Made by a program: the position numbers and the translations under genes
Notes under the pieces: model-generated
What the model was told of the DNA's origin: nothing
The model's database searches: none
What the model saw: only the letters and a program-made list of their open reading frames with translations
Assembly (NCBI GenBank): GCA_034190875.2
Contig: CM067344.1
Span: forward strand, 23,222,606-23,286,605
Direction of reading: 5' to 3'
Length of the DNA: 64,000 nucleotides
Origin: Urechis unicinctus
Lineage: Eukaryota; Annelida; Polychaeta; Xenopneusta; Urechidae
In this document: positions 26,462 through 39,405 of the stretch, in pieces
Numbering within the stretch: the first letter of the stretch is position 1
Layout: each line of letters begins with the position of its first letter

Positions 26462-27035
26462 AGCTAACCTCCTAATCCCCTCACACGCTGACCAACCCAC
26501 CTCACAATCCCCGCACACGCTCACCGTCCCACCTCACAATCCCCGCACACGCTAAACATCCCACCTCACAATCCCCGCACACGCTCTACATCCCACCTCA
26601 CAATCCCCGCACACGCTCACCGTCCCATCTCACAATCCCCGCACACGCTGAACATCCCACCTCACAATCCCCGCACACGTTCACCATCCCACTAAATAAT
26701 CTCCGCACGCGCTGACCACCCCGATTAATAATCAACACACACGGACCATCCCACTTCTCCACACACGGACCATCCCACTTCTCCACACACGGACCATCCC
26801 ACTTCTCCACACACGGACCATCCCACTTCTCCACACACGGACCATCCCACTTCTCCACACGCTGACCATCCCACTTGATTATCTCCACACGCTGACCATC
26901 CCACGTAATAATCTCCACACGCTGACCATCCCACTTGATTATCTCCACACGCTGACCATCCCACTTAATTATCTCTACACGCTGACCATCCCACTTAATT
27001 ATCTCCGCACACGAGCCATTTCACCCTACCATCTC
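26462..27035. repeat. Compound minisatellite with 31-32, 24 and 30 bp units
   Basis: The left part (to about 26720) repeats a 31-32 bp unit built on CCCACCTCACAATCCCCGC plus ACACGCT. The middle (about 26738-26860) has five copies of a 24 bp unit, ACACACGGACCATCCCACTT plus CTCC. The right part has five 30 bp units with ACGCTGACCATCCCACTT plus a TTATCTCC insert. The shared core ACCATCCCACTT shows these are length variants of one repeat. Minus-strand frames with WDGPCVEK or VGWSVCGE repeats are by-products. Confidence 0.95.
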
Positions 27036-28585
<1,550 letters not shown>

Positions 28586-28628
28586 ATATGTATCTATATA
28601 TATTTATATTTATATCTCTCTCTATCTC

Positions 28629-28669
<41 letters not shown>

Positions 28670-28683
28670 ATATATTAATATAT

Positions 28684-29148
28684 GCATATATTTACATTAT
28701 ATTTAAATACGTACATATATAACACATATATGTCGTAATCAAAGAATTGTTTGATGTTATGACAGCATAAGCAGCTAGTGGTGTGGATGTCCGTTGCTTA
28801 AAACACCTATACTATGTTGCTGAATGCGGGCTTTGTGGTAGGTTCATAATGGTCAAGCCTAAGTGCCTGTGCTTAGGAATTTGCTGCGGTGTTAGCATGG
28901 AGGAGCCGAGGAGTGATCTATGCGTTGTCTTCTTATCGTCGTCGACGTGCATTCTAATGACGCCCTGGTGAGGGCAATTCTTCATGGTGCATGCTAATGC
29001 GGCCTCCAGGAATCACCATCTCATTGTCGAACCGTAGAAAATTGTACTTTAGAGTAGGTACTTATGTTATATGTACCTCATTTATAGTCCTGTGGTTATA
29101 TGCGTATTATCACTGCATGGTGCGGATGTTAATAAACTCGGCGTTTTC
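28684..29148. other. Unique sequence between repeats
   Basis: Nothing recognisable on either strand. Confidence 0.4.
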
Positions 29149-29176
29149 GGGGGGGGGGGGGGGGGGGGGGGGGGGG
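29149..29176. repeat. Poly-G tract of 28 bases
   Basis: An uninterrupted G run on the plus strand, the second long C/G homopolymer in the CpG-rich region. Confidence 0.95.
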
Positions 29177-29439
29177 TCCGTCGCAGTTGCTTGTATGCAG
29201 AATTCAGATATGGTTCGAGGACTCATGTTGACTCAATATGCTTCAGTGTGTCTGAGGCTGAGTGATTGGGTTGTTGTCAGACGCTTGATCAATGCTTGTA
29301 TTGGTGTCGCTATCTGAAACGCGCTCTGTTAAGATAAGCATGAGGCCGATTGACAGGAGGAGTATTGTGGTTGGAGCAGCATCGGATGAGATACCGCATT
29401 GATGTGCCTCCGTGCAAACCGACTGCTCCTGCTGCTGAG

Positions 29440-29690
29440 GATGCTGCACCTGCTGATGACGAAGATGATGATGATGATGATGATGATGATGATAACGATA
29501 CGTAGATGAGGATGTTATTGATGACGTTGTGGAAGTGATATTGATGGCGATGATGAAGTTGTTGCTGCTGATGATGATGATGATTGCGACGATGAAGTTG
29601 CTGCTGATAATTAGTTTGCCATTGGTGATGTTGATTGGCCCTGTGATTTGCTGCTCCTGTTGCTGCTGCTGCTGCTGGTTACCATGGAAC
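29440..29690. repeat. Trinucleotide-rich stretch (GAT)n and (TGC)n
   Basis: GATGATGAT runs at about 29458-29492 and 29567-29583, and TGCTGCTGC near 29660-29680, embedded in related imperfect repeats. The 191-codon minus frame with poly-His, poly-Ile and poly-Gln follows from this and is not convincing as protein. Confidence 0.8.
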
Positions 29691-30544
29691 CAGTGATAAC
29701 GATGACAATGGTGGCTATAAATAGCTTCAGACGTGGCTCTCAAAGCCATGTGATGGCGTTGTCTACTTCCATCTATCTCAATACATCGCGTCCATTTGAT
29801 TCCCGATACAATTGTCACTGATTTCCAGCGCCTACTTCTCCGGGATTAGCGCTCATTCATTATTGGCACGCTGAGTAATGAAGCAATTACTGGTGGCATT
29901 ACTGTCTGTTAGGCTGCGCATGCGTCGGCAAGTCGCTAACGACGAGTTGAGGAGAGGTGGCGTCTGTTTCTGGGCAATCCGGATTGACACTCTCGACCGT
30001 GTGAAATCGTATTTAAGGGTTTAACACATTTAGTAGACTCTGGTTTTTTAAATGTATTGCCCTGCCATCGTGGTTTTGGATCCAACAAGCTGGCCGGGAT
30101 CACGCTATCCTCGCCATGATTCATTACATATTAACGAGTTGGCAGAGAATCCTTGCGATTTATTAATTGATGGTAGCGAATGGAAACGGAGCCTAGCCGT
30201 GAATAAATTGCGATCGATAGCATCAGATTGGGTTACATAGTAGAAACACGGTATCAAGCGGGATTGCTCGCCCCACGTTTTGCCATCCAGCCCAATATAC
30301 AGGCCCATTTGTGGTAGTTAGCCGGGTTTTCATATCGGGTAAAGTGGAAGTTCCAGCGAACATGGATATTGCACCATCGCCCCACTGACTACAGCGGGTT
30401 CACATCTCTCTCGGTTTAACATGTATTAATTTGACCACTGCTGTGCCCGCTTAACCAGGCGTGTACCTTAATTAATTAACGCTCTCTGTACCTCTGCCCA
30501 CCCCACCCCTCGCATCACGTGAGTCTCATAACCTCACCTGGGCG
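29691..30544. other. Unique sequence, no supported gene
   Basis: Only short unrecognised frames; TTAATTAATTAA occurs near 30468-30479. Confidence 0.4.
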
Positions 30545-31725
30545 CCCTTTACCCCATCAGTGTTTCCGTTAACCTCACTTTGTGTGCCCTTGGCCTCATC
30601 TGTAGTTCCTTTACCTCAACTATACTCCCCTTTGCCTCATCTAAACACCTTTACCTAAATTTTACTCCCCTTTACCTCAGCTATACTCCCCTTTGCCTTA
30701 ACTATACTTCCCTTTACCTCATCTATACTTCCCTTTACCTCATCTATACTCCCCTTTGCCTTAACTATACTCCCCTTTACCTCATCTATACTCCCCTTTG
30801 TCTCAACTATACTCCCCTTTACCTCATCTATACTCCCCTTTGCCTTAACTATACTCCCCTTTACCTAATCTATACTTCCCTTTGCTTTAACTATACTCCC
30901 CTTTACCTCATCTATACTCCCCTTTTCCTCAACTATACTCCCCTTTACCTCATCTATACTCCCCTTTTCCTCAACTATACTCCCCTGTACCTCATCTATA
31001 CTCCCCTTTGCCTTAACTATACTCCCCTTTGCCTCATATGTACTCCCCTTTGCCTCAACTATACTCCCCTTTACCTCATCTAAACACCTTTACCTTAATT
31101 TTACTCCCCTTTACCTTAGCTATACTCCCCTTTGCCTTAACTATACTTCCCTTCACCTCATCTATACTCCCTTTACCTCATCTATACTCCTCTTTGCCTC
31201 AACTATACTCCACTGTACCTCATCTATACTCCCCTTTGCCTTTACTATACTCCCCTTTACTTCATCTATACTCCCCTTTACCTCAACTATACTCCCCTTT
31301 ACCTCAAATATATTCCCCTTTGCCTCATCTATACTCCCCTTTACCTCATCTATACTCCCCTTTGCCTTAACTACTCCCCTTTACCTCACATGTACTCCCC
31401 TTTGCCTTAACTATACTTCCCTTTACCTTAACTATACTCCCCTTTACCTCAATTATACTCCCCTTTACCTCAACTTACTCCCCTTTGCCTCAACTATACT
31501 CCCCTTTGCCTTAACTATACTCCCCTTTGCCTTAACTATACTCCCCTTTACCTCATATGTACTCCCCTTTGCCTTAACTATACTTCCCTTTACCCATCTA
31601 TACTCCCCTTTACCTCACTTATACTCCCCTTTACCTCAACTATACTCCCCTTTAACTCATCTATACTCCCCTTTAACTCATCTCTACTCCCCTTTACCTT
31701 ACCTGTGCTCCTCTTTGCCTGGCTT
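30545..31725. repeat. Minisatellite, 21 bp unit, about 55 copies
   Basis: A pyrimidine-rich 21 bp unit of the form ACTCCCCTTTACCTCATCTA. Two variants (TTACCTCATC and TTGCCTTAAC) often alternate, giving a 42 bp super-unit in the left half. Since 21 is divisible by three, a 167-codon frame with a 7-residue YTPLYLI/YTPLCLN repeat stays open by default. Edges are diverged. Confidence 0.97.
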
Positions 31726-33701
31726 ATAATTCATTGACCTTATCGGCATTCCCTTTATATTAAGGTGCAGGTGAGGTTAGTATGTAATCAGTAATCACAT
31801 TAGCACGCCTAAACGTGGATCTACTTGCTGGCCACATTTCTATTTGGTGGTCCACATATGTGGATCTACTTTGTCATCTTCAGGGCGTTTTTCATTATTC
31901 GTTAGAATTAACGTTCATCGTCAGAAATTCGTGCTTAAAACTCTTTCTGCAATGTCTCAAGTTTTGTTGCGCACTGTCGCTTCCTCTTTATCGGATGAAT
32001 TGTTCACCGTTGCTCGGTCCCTGCGCCTGAATAATCTACCTACGTCTGTGAGGGCGGGCGGAATGCCTCGAGCCGACAACCTTCGTTCTCGATCTCAACA
32101 CACGTGTGTTTAACGAAGCCAACCTGCTCAGCGCCCGCCTGCTGTACTTTAACGACGCCTTTCTTCTCTTTAGCCTCCCCTCTCTGCGATATATCTTTAG
32201 GCGAGCCAAATGTTTCGCTGATTTTTACGCAACAATAGAGACATTTCTGTGCGATTACAGATGATGACTGCTACTGCTGGCATCGTGAATGTACCTGGAC
32301 TGCTGAAGCAGTGCTGTTAGAGCCATTGCGGCTGGCCGAGCTGCTCTTGGAGAGAATGAGTGTAAGCTGCTTGCTTACCAATGCTTGCACCTCGTCGTCA
32401 GCGCTGTTGGATTAGCTGCGAAAGATGTCCTCATCCCATAAATCTGGCATTCGCTTCATTGTCTTTGGTTAGGACCGGAGGGTGGGGGTGGGGGAGTGAT
32501 ATTGCCAGACCAGACATCGTGTGCTGGCCGCGCGCTGGGTGTGTGCTGTTGTGACACCTGTCTTGGCTGTACGCGTACGGGTGGAGAGCGTGAGTTACAT
32601 ATGATGAACAAATCGGCATGATACAGGATCCATGATACAGGAGCCATGATAAGTGTGAGAGCAGGGTAAGGTTGGTCCCCCGCGTTCCACGTCACCTGAT
32701 GAGGCAATCAATGGGCAGATTACCTCGTTACCCCCCCTCTCCCCCTGCTATCACTCCTCCCCACCCCTCTTCCTCCTCATCGTCTCACTCCAACACTCGC
32801 GCCGAGAGGCCTCTCCACCCGGTGCCATGTGACGAATAAATGGTTCGTATTGAGGCGTTAGAATGCCGGGTCGAGATACGTCACTGGGTGTGGAAAACAC
32901 GCATTGTGCCGATCTCCTTACGCGGCAGCTTCTACAGCAGGCTAATATTTACATGATGTTAGCTTAGCGTCAAAGGGCCCGGCCATGGAGAGTGGCTACG
33001 TAGGGCTGCTGTTGCTTATGGTGACGCTAGACATAAAGCATGGCTCCTTTTGGTGGAGATAATGCCGTAAATGACATATCGTTTGTAACGATCGGAGAGG
33101 GACGTCTGTTTTTGAGAGGTCGTTATGGTTTTGTTTCCCCACGGGCTTCTATTGTCTGGCTGAGATTTGTTGCTATGAATAATATCCTGATCGCCTTCTC
33201 GTGGCATCGCGCTTCATCTCACGCGGACTGTCCGACAACGAGACTTACAAATGGACCGCTATGAGTCGTTGTTCTCCATGTGTATGTGTCGTATGGATCA
33301 CCATAGTCACCTTCATCATATCGTTAAGTCGTAACCAACTGGCACCCGCCGCTTCATTTATAGCGCGGGTCGACTCGTGTTAGAATTCAATTATAAACCC
33401 AGCCGTTTGGATGGATTTACTCTTACAAGTGTAGACATCAGTGCCTGTTTGTAATTGAATACGCGCGGTAATCCCAGGCTGACGACCCGCTTTTATTGAC
33501 CCATTCAATACTGGACTCGTTGCCAACGAAAGGCAATGTCCCCCCATCACAAAAAGTCTCACCCAAAACCAGAAGAAGACAGTGTTTAGGCAGACCTGCC
33601 TTCCTACGATCAATTGTGACATGGTGTTTTACGGCTGAAAAGCGGTCTGGGGCGGCTCGCTTTATCAGCTGCATTGTCAAGCTATTGAGCTGACATGACA
33701 G
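31726..33701. other. CpG-rich unique sequence, no supported gene
   Basis: Short frames on both strands without motifs; C-rich stretches near 32730-32820. Confidence 0.4.
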
Positions 33702-34400
33702 CTTCCTGGTTCATGGTACCATGGTAACCTTACCGAACTGGTGTTGATACAGCCCCCTGGTTCATGGTACCATGATAACCTCACCGAACTGGTGTTGATA
33801 CACCCTCCTGGTTCATGGTACCATGGTAACCTCACCGAACTGGTGTTGATACAGCCTCCTGGATCATGGTACCATGGTTACCTCACTCAACTGCTGTTGA
33901 TACAGCCTCCTGGTTCATGGTACCATGGTTACCTCACTCAACTGGTGTTGATACAGCCTCCTGCTTCATGGTACCATGGTTACCTCACTCAACTGCTGTT
34001 GATACAGCCTCCGGGTTCATGGTACCATGGTTACCTCACTCAACTGCTGTTGATACAGCCTCCTGGTTCATGGTACCATGGTTACCTCACTCACCTGCTG
34101 TTGATACAGCCTCCTGGTTCATGGTACCATGGTAACCTCACTCAACTGCTGTTGATACAGCCTCCTGGTTCATGGAACCATGGTTACCTCACTCAACTGC
34201 TGTTGATACAGCCTCCTGGTTCATGGAACCATGGTTACCTCACTCAACTGCTGTTGATACAGCCTCCTGGTTCATGGAACCATGGTTACCTCACTCAACT
34301 GCTGTTGATACAGCCTCCTGGTTCATGGAACCATGGTTACCTCACTCAACTGCTGTTGATACAGCCTCCTGGTTCATGGTACCATGGTAACCTCACTAAC
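33702..34400. repeat. Minisatellite, 51 bp unit, about 13-14 copies, each with ATGGTACCAT
   Basis: Units contain CCTGGTTCATGGTACCATGG, then TTACCTCACTCAACTG and CTGTTGATACAG. In most units the 10 bp palindrome ATGGTACCAT is centred within a larger imperfect palindrome (GGTT...AACC). Four adjacent units share ATGGAACCAT, so they spread as a block. A 227-codon plus frame spans the array with a 17-residue repeat (LLIQPPGSWYHGYLTQ), as expected for a unit divisible by three. Confidence 0.97.
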
Positions 34401-37255
34401 GACATTACCCGGTGGTGTCGATAATTACAGCTGCAAAGCTGCAGCTTGAGGAATGTCAAGTCGTGATTTTGGTTGATATATATAACCAATTTTTCTTGCC
34501 AAACATTTTAAAAACGAGGCCATTTGCCTTTTCCTTCAGCCTCGTCTCAGTCACTTAATATTAATGTCTCTGCAGACCGTCGCATTTTGTATTCATCCAT
34601 GGCTTTTAATTACCATTGCCGTGGTGTTGTGGCATACGTACGAGTTCCGAAGTCTTCGCAAACAATGACTGATCACGATTGTTAACTCCATTAGTGACAA
34701 GCACTCAGTCTGCTGCAAATTCCTCTATGAATGATTTAGTCGTCGGAATAAACCAGTTAGTGGGTGTGTATAGCACCTCGTAAGGCTGTCAAGCGCCAGC
34801 CATACATCGCCGCCACATACCTCCTGCAACAATAATTCTACTGTAATATCATAAACATTGTGGAAAGTCATCTAGGTTTCTTTCAACGTGGTCCCCACCA
34901 TTGGGGCGACCCCCATTACCCCCGCACCCTCGCCCACGCCCCGCTATGCATCGTAAGTGTAGTCGCGTCTGGGCAGTGGCGAGGCCAACATCAGCTTAGT
35001 GGTATGGGTGCTGAGAGGGTGTGATTCAATTGGCTCGGATGAGAATGCTGGGGGGTGGGGGGATCTGATGACGGACTCACTGGCAGTGAGCATCAATTAT
35101 AGACGAGGCTAACATACGGTGCTACAATACATGTTGTCATATCTACTAGCCCCCCTATTATGTTTGACCAGCCCTCGTAACAATTGATCCCCCGCCCTAC
35201 ACTCCCCCCCCCCCCCTATTCCACTCCCTCTTCAGTATGGATACCAGCCTAAATAGAGATTTTACTTATTCCTCCATCACCTTGGGCTGTTCTGTCATTC
35301 CATCTTTTGCTGTGCGGCAGAACTTTCCCGTATAAGGTGGTAGTTGTTGGCTGTGACATCCCAGCGTTAGTGATACTGAAACCGAGACTTATTCATTACA
35401 CGATACATAATATTGCAAGTTAAAACGATTTGCCTGGTTGCTTGAGTCCTGATGTCCTATTGTAACTCGGTAGCATATCATAGCTGCCTGAGTGACCAGC
35501 CATTTTAGGCGGGTCAAGGGGCCTTTTTGTCATAATCTGTATTTTGGGTAGGCCGCTTTCCCTGCTCTGCCTGGCGCTGCATTTCCCGGGCGCGGCATCC
35601 TATCCTCCCTATGTCTTTGATTTATACAGACTGAATTTAGAAAGTGTAATTTAGGGGTTAGGCGCCCGGTGCTCAGTGAGTCGAATAGTCATTTATTTGA
35701 TAGATACCACCACCAACATTACACGAACGCGTCAATCATTATGGTAATGGGCATGCAATGACTGTTGATATTCTCATATCATATATCGGTCGGGTTTTTC
35801 TTGTTAAACCCCGAGGAAGCTACACTAGTCCGAATACATTGCGGGACCTAATCTAATGGATTCTGCATCGGTTGCGTTGCATCGTAACGAGTAATAATCC
35901 GATATGTCCAGACATTAAGTTGCCAGCCTAATACAGTTTGTTATGCGAGTTTTATGCTTCATAAGATGCATTTGCTCGCCAATACTACCGTGGGTGCAAT
36001 CCAATGGACGATTTGCTTCCTGCCGGAAGTGGGAAGAAGGTTGACAACCAGTTAACCGTTTTTATATCCGAACTGTCTCACTGTTTGAGTGACTGTCGGT
36101 AAATTCACATTTGGCCTTTCTCCACCATTTATCCCTCACCCCCACTCCCCGACAATATACACGAGTACATTCTGTTCACTATTGTTGATGCATCACCCTC
36201 CTCCATCCTCCACCACCCCTCCACCAGAGATGTGACCGCAAAACAGACGAATGTAGTATTGGCCTGTGCGCGTTGCAGAGCACTGCTATGCGTCTAAACC
36301 CCTGACTACCCACCTTAATCCATTATTGACATCGCTTGACCCGCACACACTTCCCATCTCATCACACAATGCAAGTCGACGAATTAATATATATCACCCC
36401 TCTTGCACCTCAACTATTTATTGTTTATTCCCTGATACATTTCCATAGAATGCCTTCATCACATTTGTTGGGTAGTCCGCGCTTACTAATAGAATTGCAC
36501 GGAGGAGTGGCGTGGGGATATTGGATGCGGCAGTTCGGGTGGGATAATCACTACTGGCAACTCGACAACGACGAACTGGCATTCTTCCCCACCAGAAAGC
36601 TCTGACGAAGACCTTTCTGTACTTATGGATGTTACATGCAGGATTTCAAGGCGAATGAGAAACTGCCTGCTGCCGGTTTATGAGGGTTGCCTTGCGTTTG
36701 TTGTAGGAACGCTTTATCTGCGAGCGTGATTAGTTTTGTTAACGTGATTAGGGCCGCCTCAGCTATACGGCGCATGCGTCTAGTCCAATTAGCTTTAGCC
36801 ACCCACTGATAAGCAGCGTCTCGTCTTCCAGGTTTTGCTGGTCGTCCATGCTATATTTCCGCGTGTCATTTGCCATATCCATTATCCCACCCTTCGTGTT
36901 TAGAGGAAAACAGTTTGGGAATCCGGGGGAAGATTGGGTTAAAGCAGGCTGAGCCGCGCTAATAAGACATTACATCGAGCGTTTATCTCAGGCAAACCCA
37001 AATTTTGTATTTGGGAAGCAATGGTAAAACTGGCAGATCTTATTTCACCAGCCATATTTCAAGCCTAACATGAATTAACAATGAAAATGGACGTTGTACG
37101 GTGTTACGATTCAGTATATTACAGATCCTTTGTCTATGAGAAATGTTTTAGTGTTTTTTCGTGAATCAGTTGATAAATACATTGCGTCGAATTCCAACGT
37201 TATGATGGGACTGGATTTCAAATGGAAACGTTATGATTTGATATATTGGTTGTAG
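34401..37255. other. Unique sequence upstream of the DUF3715 gene exons
   Basis: No exon recognised, although the first visible DUF3715 exon needs at least one upstream coding exon ending in phase 1. A C tract lies near 35203-35217. CpG density falls towards 37 kb. Confidence 0.4.
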
Positions 37256-39405
37256 GTTCGGAACACTTGGAAGATGTGGAGGCGGGAAGTGAGAAGGAGG
37301 AGGAAGTTGAGGAGATCCTCAGAAAATCTTACCTTGACACAGAGTTTCAATGCAGCTGGATACCAGCTCGTTATCAAACAGTCAACAATGAAGAACTTCA
37401 AAAAGATTTTGAAGGTATCTTCCTACTTCATTTGAATAAGTTCATTTCTATAAATCAGCTAACACACGTTCTTGAAGCCTCTGCTTTAATTTTAATTGAT
37501 GACGTTCCTTGCTATTGTTAACATGATCATCTTGGCTGTGTTTGTCAGAAAAGCAACAGGACCTGCTGATTCGTGGCCGGAAGCAGTCAGAGCTGGAAGA
37601 GAAGTATGGCTTTGCCGTGGAGAATAACGTGGCTCTGCTTCATATGTCATGTAACCACGGCATGCACACTCGTGACTCCGAGTACAACGCACTCGGCTAC
37701 AACCGTATGGGCATCTACCTGTGTCGCCATGCCGACGTATGTCTGCAGCATGCCCTCGTCAAGTATTCAGGCTCACCTTGCATCAGGCTCCTTATATGCA
37801 AAGTAAGTACCTTCTCCCATAAGAAATTTTGTATCATTTAAAAAATAATCGACCACTTCTTGTGAGAGATGTAACATTGTTTCTCTTTCAGCGTATACAC
37901 ATTATTGTTTTGATACCCTGCATGTAACCCTGTGTTTAGTACACGGTTGGTCGGCACACAACCGCCATCCCCCGGGTAGCCTCCGCAGCCGAGTTCATTG
38001 AGCCCACTCAGGGCTTTGATAGCCACATGTCTGTCATACAGCCTGCCAAATCAGACTCTCTTCAGAACCAGTTTGATAGGTCTCAGGTAATCACGAAATT
38101 CACCTCTAAAAATGTTATTGATGCCTAATGCATAGCTGAATTACCTGATGACATTTGTAGAATTTGTCACAAGGAATCACTTGCTCATGTTAAGTGCATG
38201 TAATATATCCTACACAGGTGTACCTGTTTGAGATAAACAAGCTGCTTCAACCCTCGTCCAAACCAAGACAGGTGATTCCAGTGGCAGTAGTGACTTTCAC
38301 TAAAGACGGACAGTATCACTTGGGTTTGGACGAGCCCACTCCTGCCGATAAACTGGCAAGTAATCCTCGACTTCAGCAGATCATACAGGCTATCAACGCT
38401 AAGGCTGAAGGCGACCGCAACTCACCTAGCTCACCTGAGCTGGTCACTAATCAGCTGACTCAGCAGTCGATGAACAGTCAGATGTCACCTGTGGTGGGCA
38501 TTGGCTTGGAACGGACAATGAGCCCCAGTGGGATAGGTGCGAGTGGCCGCAGTGTGCCGTCTCCTGCCGCCCACCTAGTAGGAGAGCATGGCGGTCTGAA
38601 AACTGTGATCGACCAGATTAATGCCAGATTAGACGCGGATAAGTCTGGTAGAATGGCTATGCAAGCCACCCCTGTGGCCAATTACCCTGGCCTGCCTACC
38701 CCTCCCACCGATGGTGCCTTGACTGGAGCATTAGGCAGCTCTATCTCCGTTACGACTCCCACGTGGCTCAACTCCTTGAGTAATGGTATGATAGGAAGTC
38801 AGCCTGTGGCGTCTGGTCTGGCTCCCAGTGCTAGTCCACTGGGGATGCATGGCAGCCAGGCGATGTTGAACCCAGGGCTGCTGAAGACGGGCTTGCCCTC
38901 TCATCTACATCACCAGTCCCTACATCCCAGTAACAATGCTGCGGCTGCTGCTGCGGCTGCTGCAGCAGCTGGGTTGGCCGCCCATGGACACGCTGGTCTC
39001 CTACAGTCTCCGTTTGCTCTTCAGCCTGGGCGCCCTCGACCTCTGAGTCAACCTGAACTGGCACATTATGTCCCCACGACAATGACACACTACATCGGTA
39101 ACGGGGCTGGAGGTGCAGCGCTTCATCCGCAGCACATGCTACCGTCATCTCTCACCCACGCCAGTTACACGGCCCTGCCTGCCGCGTACTCATCCGCCTA
39201 CAATCCCTTCTCCACCGGTTACTACTTCCCCCAAGCGGGTCAGTCAGCCATGCTGCAGCCTGCCATCGAACAACCCACCTTAGTCCATGGTATCAAGGCT
39301 CCATACTACCCGCTGGTCAGTGCTGTCCCTAACGCACACAAGCGTCCACTAGCCGCCACGGATTTCCAAGTCATGACCATGGACAAAAGGGCCAAATATT
39401 ACTAG
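37256..39405 (+). CDS. TASOR/TEX15-like DUF3715 protein, short form, 5' incomplete
   Basis: Four exons join in frame: 37256-37414, 37549-37802, 37940-38086 and 38218-39405 (stop TAG), giving at least 581 residues. The first three and the start of the fourth encode the DUF3715 (pseudo-PARP) domain of TASOR, the scaffold of the HUSH silencing complex, and of TEX15, which acts in piRNA-directed transposon silencing. Hallmarks are RGRKQSELEEKYGF (TASOR has a matching RGR...ELAESYAF), GYNRMGIYLCRHADV (the G-x-YL-x-R-x-AD signature) and KPRQVIPVAVVTFTKDG at the domain end. The remaining 350 or so residues are low-complexity, rich in Ser, Pro, Gly and His with an 11-Ala run, and end HKRPLAATDFQ then MDKRAKYY. 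TASOR and TEX15 are far longer; no SPOC domain follows here. The first exon starts with an acceptor (TTGTAG) in phase 1, so the true start is upstream and unseen. Probably nuclear, a chromatin or RNA silencing factor (inference). Confidence 0.8.

Noticed and set aside
29243..29818. 191-codon minus frame rich in His, Gln, Ile and Ser
   Set aside because: It follows from GAT/TGC trinucleotide repeats. No domain, and composition changes exactly with the repeats.
30580..31083. 167-codon plus frame with YTPLYLI-type heptads
   Set aside because: A by-product of the 21 bp unit; the frame breaks where unit length slips.
33741..34424. 227-codon plus frame with a 17-residue repeat
   Set aside because: It could look like a repeat protein, but the 51 bp unit guarantees openness, a second frame is also open, and no signal, domain or splice site supports it.
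38831..39148. 105-codon minus frame inside the last DUF3715 exon
   Set aside because: A shadow of the real plus-strand exon, which is in frame with three upstream exons.
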